DNA of 64,000 nucleotides, taken from contig NZ_JBGFGP010000104.1 in assembly GCF_041224545.1 (NCBI RefSeq), forward strand, positions 1 through 64,000, read 5' to 3'. The DNA is from Sedimentitalea sp041224545 (GTDB taxonomy: Bacteria > Pseudomonadota > Alphaproteobacteria > Rhodobacterales > Rhodobacteraceae). Of the stretch, positions 16,091 through 24,414 are shown in pieces (positions within the stretch are counted from its first letter, which is position 1; every line of letters begins with the position of its first letter). A program made the position numbers and the translations under genes. The notes below the pieces were generated by a model. The model was given only the letters and a program-made list of their open reading frames with translations. It was not told the origin of the DNA and ran no database searches.

Positions 16091-18228
16091 CCGCTGTCCG
16101 CGGTCAGAGCACCGATCCGCGCCGCAGGATACCCCGCTGCACGCAGGTCCGCGAGCAGGCGATCCGCCTCCTGCGCCGGGACCGCGGCGAGCAGCCCGCC
16201 GGCAGTCTGCGGGTCATGGAGCAGATCGGCCTTGCCGTGCCGGGGCAGGTGCGGCACCAGCGACCGGTTGTCTTCAAACAGGGACGAGCGGACTCCCGCC
16301 TTGGCCATTGCAAGCGCGCCTTCCATCACCGGGATCGCGTCGAGTGCCAGGATTGCACCGGTTCCCGACGCTTCGCAGATCCCGTGCAGGTGCCCGGCGA
16401 GACCGAACCCGGTCACATCGGTCATCGCATGAGCCTTGCGCAGGATGCGCGAGGCCTGCGCCTGCGGTTGCACCATGTGCTCCAGTGCCGCGACGATCCA
16501 GTTGCCGCGCGCGTATCCGGCCATGTCCGCCGCCATCAGCACGCCGCTGCCCAGGGGTTTGGTCAGGATCAGCACATCGCCCGGCTGACCCCCGGCGAGG
16601 GTGACCGGCGCGCTGTCGCACAGGCCGGTCAGGGTAAAGCCGATGGTCAGTTCCGCGCCGACGGAACTGTGTCCGCCGACAATCTCGGCGCCGGCGCTGC
16701 GCAGGGTGTCGGTTGCCGTCGCCATGATCTCGGCCAGCATCCGTTGCTGCATTGTGTCGGACAGCCGGGGCAGGATCACCGTCGCGGTCGCGGCCTGCGG
16801 TGTCGCCGCCATCGCCCAGATATCGCCAAGTGCATGGTTTGCCGCGATGCGGGTCATCATCACCGGATCGTCGATCAGCGCGCGCAGGTGATCGGATGTC
16901 ATGACCTGCTGCACCCCGCCCGTGGTCAGCAGCGCCGCGTCGTCGCCCGGCAGCGGCGTGACATCCGCGCGCCGGTTGCCTGCCAGTGGCGCGAGAGCGC
17001 GGCGCAGCGCAGTGCGTCCGACCTTGGCGCCACAGCCGCCGCACATGGGCTTGCTGCCCAGGGCTTCGATCATGCCGACGGTGTGGACCGGCGGCAGGCC
17101 CGGGGGGTCCATCCGGGGCAGGTCGCGAAAGCGGTTCATGAAGGTTCTGTCGATGCGATCCTTCCAGCGCCACATCACCGGGCCGGTCCAGCTCCGGCCG
17201 AACCGTTCTGCCAGAGCACTTTTGCGCCCGAGCGAGATCAGCTTGAGATAATCGCGCTGCGGGCGGTAGCGCCGCAGTGCGCCGCCGCTCAGGGTGGCGC
17301 AGATATTCTCGTAAAGGACGGGCGCCTGCCGCACCGCGTAGACACCGGCCTTGGGGCGGGGGGCGTCCGTCATATGCGCGCAATCGCCGGTCGCGAAAAT
17401 CGCCGGGTCGCTGCTCTGCAATCGATCGTTCACCGCGATGAACCCGTCCTGCAATGCCAGCCCCGATTGCCCGATCCAGCCATGCGCCCGCGCCCCTGCC
17501 GCGCCGGTGGTAAAGTCCGAGCGCAGGCTGCGCCCGTCCTGCAAGACAACGGCATCGGCCTGGATTTCGCGGACCCCGGTCTGTTCCAGCAGCGTGATGC
17601 CGAGCCCCTGCATCTGCTGCGTGATGTGCTCGCGTGTCTGCGCGCCGGTGGCGGTCAGCATCCTGTCCCGGTCGATGAGCGTGACGGTTGCATCGCGGCT
17701 CTGCCGGCGCAGCTGATACGCCATGGCCATCGCCAGTTCCGCCCCGGCGACACCGCCGCCGATGACGACAACGTTTGCCGGCGTGGCGGCATTGGCAAAA
17801 TGCGCCCAGCGTTCCGCAAATGCGCCGAGCGGCTTGGCGGGCACTGCATGCTGCGCGAACCCCGGCAGATCGGGCATTTCCGAGGTGATGCCGATATCCA
17901 CCGAACACAGGTCAAAGGCGATCGGGGGACGGCCGGGCACATGAACCAGCCGGTTGGCGGTGTCGATATGTTCGGCGGCCCCGATGACGATCCGCGCACC
18001 GGCAAAACGCGCCAGGCGAACCAGATCGATATCCAGATCGTCCCGCCCGTAATGTCCCGCGACAAACCCCGGTAACATGCCGGAATAGGGGGCGGTCGGG
18101 CCGGGATTGATCAGCGTCATCCGCGCACCGGGCAGCGGGCGCATGCCCCATTTGCGCAGAACCAGCGCATGGGTGTGGCCGCCGCCGATCAGGACGACAT
18201 CGTGGGTCAGGGGAAGCGCCGCATTCAT
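16066..18228 (-). CDS. selD: NAD(P)/FAD oxidoreductase fused to selenide, water dikinase (SelD)
   Basis: A 720-residue two-domain protein. Residues 1-370 form a pyridine-nucleotide-disulfide oxidoreductase (FAD loop GGGHTH 15-20, NAD loop GGGVAGAE 157-164, FATGD 278-282). From about 390 it is SelD, which makes selenophosphate from selenide and ATP. The SelD active loop MCGGCGAKVG has C399 and K402 at the positions of the essential Cys and Lys of E. coli SelD, so no selenocysteine is needed. Such fusions occur in alphaproteobacteria and in eukaryotes, and the oxidoreductase part may deliver reduced selenium. It converges with mnmH, overlapping 25 bases, so the transcripts are antisense at their ends. 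Confidence 0.95.
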   Translation of the reverse strand: MNAALPLTHDVVLIGGGHTHALVLRKWGMRPLPGARMTLINPGPTAPYSGMLPGFVAGHYGRDDLDIDLVRLARFAGARIVIGAAEHIDTANRLVHVPGRPPIAFDLCSVDIGITSEMPDLPGFAQHAVPAKPLGAFAERWAHFANAATPANVVVIGGGVAGAELAMAMAYQLRRQSRDATVTLIDRDRMLTATGAQTREHITQQMQGLGITLLEQTGVREIQADAVVLQDGRSLRSDFTTGAAGARAHGWIGQSGLALQDGFIAVNDRLQSSDPAIFATGDCAHMTDAPRPKAGVYAVRQAPVLYENICATLSGGALRRYRPQRDYLKLISLGRKSALAERFGRSWTGPVMWRWKDRIDRTFMNRFRDLPRMDPPGLPPVHTVGMIEALGSKPMCGGCGAKVGRTALRRALAPLAGNRRADVTPLPGDDAALLTTGGVQQVMTSDHLRALIDDPVMMTRIAANHALGDIWAMAATPQAATATVILPRLSDTMQQRMLAEIMATATDTLRSAGAEIVGGHSSVGAELTIGFTLTGLCDSAPVTLAGGQPGDVLILTKPLGSGVLMAADMAGYARGNWIVAALEHMVQPQAQASRILRKAHAMTDVTGFGLAGHLHGICEASGTGAILALDAIPVMEGALAMAKAGVRSSLFEDNRSLVPHLPRHGKADLLHDPQTAGGLLAAVPAQEADRLLADLRAAGYPAARIGALTADSGYIALENA

Positions 18229-18424
18229 GTGCCGGTTCTATCGTATCCCGGCACCGGCGCAAGCCGTCGCATTCGGGCCGCGACAACGCGCGGGTTCGGG
18301 CATGGCGGACCACGCGGGGGACAAGCACGTCACAAGCGGCATGACCTCACACTGGCGTGAACGCCCTTGCGTGCGGATATGGATTGGTCAATGTCGCCGG
18401 CAGAAATAACCGGAGAACCATCAC

Positions 18425-20044
18425 ATGCCGCAATCGGACACCCGCGCAGCCGACATTCTCGCCCGGCGCCTGTACGACGCCGGATGTCGTCATGCCTTTG
18501 GCATGCCGGGAGGCGAGGTTCTGACGCTGGTCGATGCGCTGGAAAGGGCGGGCATCCGATTTATCCTCGCCAAGCATGAAAACGCGGCGGGTTTCATGGC
18601 CGAGGGCGTGTATCACCGCGATGGTGCGCCGGGGATCCTGGTGGCGACGCTCGGTCCGGGGGCGATGAACGGCGTCAATGTGGTGGCCAACGCCTTGCAG
18701 GACCGGGTGCCGCTGATCGTGCTGACCGGCTGCGTGGACGAGGACGAGGCGCTGAGCTACACCCATCAGGTTCTGGACCATCAGGCGGTGTTCCGCCCGA
18801 TCACCAAGGCCAGCTTTCGCCTGACCGCGAAGGGCGCGGGGATCGTCGCGGACGACGCGGTGCTGACGGCAACGGCGCCGCGTCCGGGTCCGGTTCACGT
18901 GGATGTGCCGATCGGTGTGGCCGATACCGTTGTCCCGGACACGATGGCCCGCCAGAATCGCAGGCCGGCGCCGGTGGTGCCGCATGGTGCCGATCTTGCG
19001 CAGGCGCGTGACTGGCTGGCCAGGGCGCAGCGGCCGCTGGCGATTGTCGGTCTGGATGTCCTGAACGATTCGTCGGCCCCGGTGTTGCAGGCCTTTATCG
19101 AGCATTTCCGCATCCCCTTTATCACGACCTACAAGGCCAAGGGCGTGATTGACGAGGACCATCCGCTCTGCCTTGGTGCGGCTGGCCTGTCGCCGCTGGC
19201 GGACACGCATCTGTTGCCGCTGGTGCAACAGGCCGATCTCGTGCTGGCCATCGGCTATGATCCGATCGAGATGCGACCGGGCTGGCGGGATGCGTGGGAC
19301 ATCAGCCGGCAGAATGTCATCGATATAGCGGCGGAACCGAACCGGCATCACATGCATCGGGCCGGGCTTGATCTGGTGGCGGATACCGGGGCGACGCTGG
19401 AAGCGATGGCGCAAGGCACGCCGATTGTCGACACATGGCCCGGTGGTGAACCCCGGCACGTGAAAGAGGCGCTGAAGCGGGCCTTTCCCACGGATGAAGA
19501 GTGGGGACCGGCGGCGGTGATCGACGAGTGCCGCAAGGTCTTGCCCCGCGACACGCTTGCCACCGCCGACAGCGGTGCGCACCGCATATTGCTGTCGCAG
19601 ATGTGGACCTGCCATGCCCCGCGCGACATGGTGCAATCCTCGGGGCTCTGCACAATGGGCTGCGCGGTGCCCCTGGCGATCGGATTGAAACTCGCTGCGC
19701 CAGACCGCCCGGTGGTCAGCTTTTCCGGGGATGCGGGGCTGCTGATGGTTGCCGGGGAACTCGCGACCGCCGCAGAGCACGGCACCGCGGTGATTTTCGT
19801 GGTGTTTGTCGATGCCAGCCTCGCCCTGATCGAACTCAAGCAGAGGCAGCGACAGATGAGCAATCTTGGCGTCGACTTTCCGCGTCACGACTTTGCCGCG
19901 ATGGGGCGGGCCTTTGGCGGCAACGGGATGACCGTTCGGACCCGCGCCGAATTGCACGCGGCGCTCGCGCAGGCGCAAATGGCAGACCGCTTTACCGTGA
20001 TCGGGGCGGAAATCGACCGGAATGCCTATGACGGTCGCCTCTGA
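18425..20044 (+). CDS. Acetolactate-synthase-like ThDP enzyme with variant cofactor motif
   Basis: A 539-residue thiamine-diphosphate enzyme of the acetolactate synthase/pyruvate oxidase superfamily. The catalytic Glu is in LAKHENAAGFMAEG (about residue 53) and three domains are recognisable. The ThDP-Mg motif, normally GDG-x(n)-NN, reads GDAGLLMVAGELATA then VFVDASLALIELK: the second G is A, and the NN pair is replaced by V-D. This defines a subfamily usually labelled only as ThDP-binding protein, whose substrate I cannot name. It has no regulatory-subunit gene beside it, unlike ilvBN. It stands alone with 196 bases before it and 231 after. Confidence 0.85.
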   Translation: MPQSDTRAADILARRLYDAGCRHAFGMPGGEVLTLVDALERAGIRFILAKHENAAGFMAEGVYHRDGAPGILVATLGPGAMNGVNVVANALQDRVPLIVLTGCVDEDEALSYTHQVLDHQAVFRPITKASFRLTAKGAGIVADDAVLTATAPRPGPVHVDVPIGVADTVVPDTMARQNRRPAPVVPHGADLAQARDWLARAQRPLAIVGLDVLNDSSAPVLQAFIEHFRIPFITTYKAKGVIDEDHPLCLGAAGLSPLADTHLLPLVQQADLVLAIGYDPIEMRPGWRDAWDISRQNVIDIAAEPNRHHMHRAGLDLVADTGATLEAMAQGTPIVDTWPGGEPRHVKEALKRAFPTDEEWGPAAVIDECRKVLPRDTLATADSGAHRILLSQMWTCHAPRDMVQSSGLCTMGCAVPLAIGLKLAAPDRPVVSFSGDAGLLMVAGELATAAEHGTAVIFVVFVDASLALIELKQRQRQMSNLGVDFPRHDFAAMGRAFGGNGMTVRTRAELHAALAQAQMADRFTVIGAEIDRNAYDGRL

Positions 20045-20275
20045 ACACCCGCATGTCAGCGAGATGTGGGGCGGCAAAATCCGCAACCATGGCGCGTACC
20101 CGGTCAATTCAGACGGGTTTTCGCTCAAATCGCCCGGATTCTTCGGCAACAATTCTCTCATATGTCACACGGCTCTTCACCAATTCGAGAGTATGAGACA
20201 TAGCGATATTTCAATGGCCTACTGTTTGTTAAGCGAGTCGCAGCGCGTGACTTCCAAGCAGAATTGGACCCCTAG

Positions 20276-21643
20276 ATGAAGATTGATGTATTCGGCCTAA
20301 ACACCAGCCTGGAACACCCGGGCAGCCTGACAGACTGGAACGCCGCCATGTTGGGTTTTCTGGCGCATGCTGCAGTCACGCCCAGGCACCTGATGGCGGT
20401 GCTGGAGCGAGAGCCGGGATTTGCGCTTGGTCATGCGACCAAGGGCATGTTCTACCTGTTGCTCGGGCGTCGCGAGCTTGTCGCGGTTGCGCAGGGCGAT
20501 CTGGCGAATGCAAAACAGGCATTGGAGCAGGCAGGGGCGACACCGCGCGAACGCATGTATGTTCAGGCGCTGGATGTCTGGATGACGGGCAAGCCCTCGG
20601 GCGCGGTGCGCCTGCTCGAACAGGTTCTGTACGATCATCCGCAAGACGCGCTGGCGATGAAGCTGAGCCATGCCATCCGCTTTGTCCTCGGCGACGCCGC
20701 CGGTATGCGCCGGTCGGTCGAACGGGTGATGCCCGCCTATGGCACCGATCACGCGGCACATGGCTACCTGCTGGGTTGTCATGCCTTCACGCTGGAAGAA
20801 ACCGGCGAGTACCAACGCGCCGAAATCGCCGGACGTCAGGCGCTCTGGACCGCGCCGGACGATGCGTGGGGCCTGCATGCGGTGGCGCATGTACATGACA
20901 TGACGGGCAATGCGCGGCGCGGGCTCGACTGGCTTGCCGGGCGCGAGAACGCCTGGGCGCATTGCAACAATTTCCGCTATCACGTCTGGTGGCACAAGGC
21001 GCTGATGCATCTGGATCAGGGCGAAACCGATGTGGTTCTGGACCTCTATGACCGCGATATCCGCGCCGACAAGACCGATGACTATCGCGATATTTCCAAC
21101 GCGACCTCGCTGCTCGGCCGCCTCGAACTCGAAGGTGTCGATGTCGGCGACCGCTGGCAGGAGCTGGCCGATCTGAGCGCGGCCCGGACCGAGGACGGTT
21201 GCCTGATCTTTGCTGACCTGCATTACCTTCTCGCCCTCAGCGCCGATAGCCGCGAGACCGAGGTGGCGAGCCTGCTGCGGCGCATCCACCGCGATGCCAG
21301 CGCCAACCAGACCGAGGCGGACGCGCGCATGGCCCGTCCCGGCGTATCGGCGGCCGAGGGGCTGGCGGCATTTGGCGAAGGCCGGTTTGCCGAGGCGTTT
21401 TCGCACCTGTCTGCCGCGCGCGCCGACATGCAGCACGCCGGGGGCAGCCACGCCCAGCGTGACATATTCGAACGGCTGACCATTGATGCCGGCCTGCGCG
21501 CCGGCTTGCTGGACCAGACCGAAACCATTCTGAATGACCGCCGGGCACGCCGGGGCAGCGAAGATGCCTATGACGCCGCCCGGCGCAACCTGATCAGCGT
21601 CGGACGCGGACAGGAGGGCGCGCAGAGCGTTCCCGCACAGTAA
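20276..21643 (+). CDS. TTC38-like tetratricopeptide repeat protein
   Basis: A 455-residue alpha-helical repeat protein with no signal peptide. Motifs such as LEREPGFALGHATKGMFYLL, EETGEYQRAEIAGRQAL and DDAWGLHAVAHVHDMTGN match the TPR arrangement of the TTC38 family, found in bacteria and animals and without a known biochemical role. It ends 24 bases before the opgC start on the same strand, so it is probably the first gene of the opg operon. The 231 bases upstream are less GC-rich and probably hold its promoter; a loose inverted pair TCTCATA/TATGAGA is at 20156-20198. It may be a scaffold or simply co-expressed. Confidence 0.85.
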   Translation: MKIDVFGLNTSLEHPGSLTDWNAAMLGFLAHAAVTPRHLMAVLEREPGFALGHATKGMFYLLLGRRELVAVAQGDLANAKQALEQAGATPRERMYVQALDVWMTGKPSGAVRLLEQVLYDHPQDALAMKLSHAIRFVLGDAAGMRRSVERVMPAYGTDHAAHGYLLGCHAFTLEETGEYQRAEIAGRQALWTAPDDAWGLHAVAHVHDMTGNARRGLDWLAGRENAWAHCNNFRYHVWWHKALMHLDQGETDVVLDLYDRDIRADKTDDYRDISNATSLLGRLELEGVDVGDRWQELADLSAARTEDGCLIFADLHYLLALSADSRETEVASLLRRIHRDASANQTEADARMARPGVSAAEGLAAFGEGRFAEAFSHLSAARADMQHAGGSHAQRDIFERLTIDAGLRAGLLDQTETILNDRRARRGSEDAYDAARRNLISVGRGQEGAQSVPAQ

Positions 21644-21667
21644 CTTTTGCAGAGGCAAGACAAAGAC

Positions 21668-22915
21668 ATGGCGACAATTTCGCCCACATCGGATTTTGCT
21701 CCGACCCCAGTTGCCGCGAGTCCGGCAATCGCAAGCCTGCGTGATCCGCGGCTGGATTTCTATCGCGGAATCGCGATGTTCATCATCCTGGTCGCGCATA
21801 TCCCTTTCAACGCCTGGAGCAACTGGATTCCGGCGCGGTTCGGCTGGTCCGATGCCACCGAGATCTTTGTCTTCTGCTCGGGAATGGCATCGGCCATCGC
21901 CTTTGGCGGCGCGTTTGAACGCATGGGCTGGCGCATGGGCACGGCCCGTGTCGGGTTCCGGGTCTGGCAGGTCTACTGGGCGCATATCGGGTTGTTCTTT
22001 TTCGTGGCGATGATGATGGCCGCGCTGGATACCTACGGCGCATTCGACAAGAGCTATGTCGACTCGCTCAACCTTGGCCGGTTCTTTACCGATCCGATGA
22101 CGCAGATCGTCGGCATCTTTACCCTGACCTACGTGCCGAACTATTTCGACATCCTGCCCATGTACCTCGTGGTTCTGGCGTTGATGCCGTTGTTCATGGC
22201 GCTGTCGCGGGGCGGTTTCGCGCCGGTTGCCGGGGCGAGCATCGCCTTGTGGCTGGCTGCGAATATCGGTTTGCTGTCGCTGCCGGCCGAACCGTGGTCC
22301 GATCGGCCGTGGTTCTTCAACCCGTTCGGCTGGCAGTTGCTGTTCTTTACCGGCTTCGCCTTCATGCGCGGCTGGATTCCGGCGCCGCCGGTTTCGCGGC
22401 GGCTGGTCTGGATCGCGGCGGGGTTCCTTGTGCTGACGGCGCCTTTCGGTTCGTGGAAGGTGTTCCAGTGGGTCAATACCGCCAGCCCCGAACTCGGCGC
22501 GCTGTTCCGCAATGTCTGGACCATGTTCGCGACCCTGGAAAAGGAAACCGGATTCAGCCTGCGCGCCAAGACCGAGTTCGGAATCCTGCGCTATCTGCAT
22601 TTCCTGTCGCTGGCCTATCTGGCCTGGGTCGCGGCGGGCGAGGGCGGTCGCCGCTTGCAGGCCAACGGCACCGGGATGGCGGCGAACATCTGGCGCAACC
22701 TTTTGAAAGTCATCACCAAGGTCGGTCAGCAATCGCTTGCGGTCTTTGTTTTTTCGATGGCTGTCGCGCGGCTGCTGGGTTTTGTCCTCGACCAGCTCGG
22801 ACGCAGCCCTGCGACAGTTTTGCTTGTTAACCTTGCGGGCTTTGCAATGATCATCGCGGTTGCTTATATCGCCGGTTGGTTCAAGTCTCAGCCATGGCGG
22901 AGCAAACGCGCATGA
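21668..22915 (+). CDS. opgC: OpgC, glucan succinyl/acyl transferase
   Basis: A 415-residue polytopic membrane protein with about ten helices, typical of the OpgC acyltransferase family that adds succinyl groups to osmoregulated periplasmic glucans. N-terminal landmark: DPRLDFYRGIAMFIILVAHI (residues 29-48), followed by FVFCSGMASA. ATG at 21668 is taken although only a weak AGAGGC lies upstream; a TTG at 21647 in frame is the alternative. The stop overlaps the next gene (ATGA). It leads the opgC-G-H set, a different order from enterobacteria where mdoC is divergent from mdoGH. Confidence 0.92.
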   Translation: MATISPTSDFAPTPVAASPAIASLRDPRLDFYRGIAMFIILVAHIPFNAWSNWIPARFGWSDATEIFVFCSGMASAIAFGGAFERMGWRMGTARVGFRVWQVYWAHIGLFFFVAMMMAALDTYGAFDKSYVDSLNLGRFFTDPMTQIVGIFTLTYVPNYFDILPMYLVVLALMPLFMALSRGGFAPVAGASIALWLAANIGLLSLPAEPWSDRPWFFNPFGWQLLFFTGFAFMRGWIPAPPVSRRLVWIAAGFLVLTAPFGSWKVFQWVNTASPELGALFRNVWTMFATLEKETGFSLRAKTEFGILRYLHFLSLAYLAWVAAGEGGRRLQANGTGMAANIWRNLLKVITKVGQQSLAVFVFSMAVARLLGFVLDQLGRSPATVLLVNLAGFAMIIAVAYIAGWFKSQPWRSKRA

Positions 22916-24414
22916 CACTCACGCGCAGACAGTTTCTTATGACAACATCGGCCTTTGCCCTGGCAACGGCCGCCGGTGCAACCACAACCGAAGCGCCGTT
23001 CGATCACGCGCAGGTCATCGCGATGGCGCGGGACATGGCGGCGGGCGCATACACGCCGCGCGACATGGTTCCGAAGGCGTGGCAGGAGCTCACCTACGAG
23101 CAATACAAGCTGATCCGGTTCCGCCCGGAAGCGGCGCTGTGGTACGGGACCGAAACGCCCTTCAACGTCGATTTCTTTACGCCGGGCCTCTATTTTCCGC
23201 GTACGGTCAAGGTCGAAACGGTCGAGAATGGCAGGGCGACGCCGGTGGCGTTCGAACTGTCCATGTTCGAGAAATCCGACTCCGTACCCGACCTGCCGGT
23301 GGATGAGACGCTGGGCTTTTCCGGTCTGCGGCTGCGCACCGAGATGCACCGTCCGGGCCTGACCGACGAATTCTGCGTGTTCCAGGGGGCGAGCTATTTC
23401 CGGGCCATCGGTCTGGACGAGATCTACGGTCTTTCGGCGCGCGGTCTCGCGCTCAAAACCGGCGACCCCGAAGGCGAGGAATTTCCCGATTTCATCCGGT
23501 TCTGGCTGGAGCGGCCGCGCCCGGATCAGCGCAACATGATCGTTCATGCGCTGATGGACAGTCCGAGCGTCACCGGGGCCTATCGCTTTGACATAACGCC
23601 GGGTCCGGCCTGTGTCATGGAGGTGAGCGCAACCCTGTTTGCGCGTGAAGAACTGGATCACGTGGGGCTTGGCCCGCTGACCAGCATGTTCCTCTTTGAC
23701 GAGACCAACCGCAGCCGTTTTGACGATTTCCGCCCTGCGGTGCATGACAGCGATGGGCTGATGATCCTGAACGGCAATGGCGAGGTGCTGTGGCGACCGC
23801 TGGCCAACCCGAAACAGCTTCAGATTTCGTCATTCATCGACACCGATCCGCGCGGTTTCGGCCTGATGCAACGTGCCCGCCGCCTGTCGGACTTTGCGGA
23901 TCTTGAGGCGCATTATCATCGCCGCCCCGGTCTCTGGGTCGAACCCAAGGGAGATTGGGGCAAGGGGGCCGTGACGCTGGTGGAAATCCCCGCCGATCGC
24001 GAGATCTATGACAATATCGTCGCCTATTGGCGCCCCTCGGCGCCCTATCCCGCAGGCGCGCAGATCGACCTCGCCTATCGTCTCACATGGGGCGAAGAGG
24101 CACCGGTTGTGGGCACCTATTCGCGTGTGTTGAATACCCGCATGGGCAAGGGGTTCCACGGGGATCGCGTAGTGACCGTGGATTTCGAGGCCGACCCGCT
24201 GTTTGACGACGGGCCCGACGCGATTACCCCGGTGGTCAGTTCGCCGCATGTGGAAACCTCGGACGGGGTGTTGCAGTACAACCCCGAAACCGGGGGGCTG
24301 CGGCTGGCATTCTCGTTTGAACCGGGCGATCGCGATCTTGTCGAGCTGCGTGCGCAATTGCGCAAGGGAGACCAGATGGTGAGCGAAGTCTGGCTTTACC
24401 GGTGGACAGCATGA
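22912..24414 (+). CDS. opgG: Periplasmic glucan biosynthesis protein OpgG/OpgD family
   Basis: A 500-residue exported protein of the MdoG/MdoD family that shapes or branches the glucan backbone in the periplasm. The N-terminus MTLTRRQFLMTTSAFALAT is a twin-arginine (Tat) signal, as in OpgD, whereas OpgG of enterobacteria has a Sec signal. The mature part has the family blocks RPEAALWYGTETPFNVDFF and GLDEIYGLSARGLALKTG. The start at 22912 overlaps opgC by ATGA and its stop overlaps opgH by ATGA, so the three are translationally coupled. OpgD rather than OpgG is possible; with one copy it probably serves the whole pathway. Confidence 0.92.
   Translation: MTLTRRQFLMTTSAFALATAAGATTTEAPFDHAQVIAMARDMAAGAYTPRDMVPKAWQELTYEQYKLIRFRPEAALWYGTETPFNVDFFTPGLYFPRTVKVETVENGRATPVAFELSMFEKSDSVPDLPVDETLGFSGLRLRTEMHRPGLTDEFCVFQGASYFRAIGLDEIYGLSARGLALKTGDPEGEEFPDFIRFWLERPRPDQRNMIVHALMDSPSVTGAYRFDITPGPACVMEVSATLFAREELDHVGLGPLTSMFLFDETNRSRFDDFRPAVHDSDGLMILNGNGEVLWRPLANPKQLQISSFIDTDPRGFGLMQRARRLSDFADLEAHYHRRPGLWVEPKGDWGKGAVTLVEIPADREIYDNIVAYWRPSAPYPAGAQIDLAYRLTWGEEAPVVGTYSRVLNTRMGKGFHGDRVVTVDFEADPLFDDGPDAITPVVSSPHVETSDGVLQYNPETGGLRLAFSFEPGDRDLVELRAQLRKGDQMVSEVWLYRWTA

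Noticed and set aside
20297..22918. 873-residue minus-strand reading frame
   Set aside because: Covers the TPR and opgC genes on the other strand, is full of R, H, Q and P, and has no ribosome-binding site.
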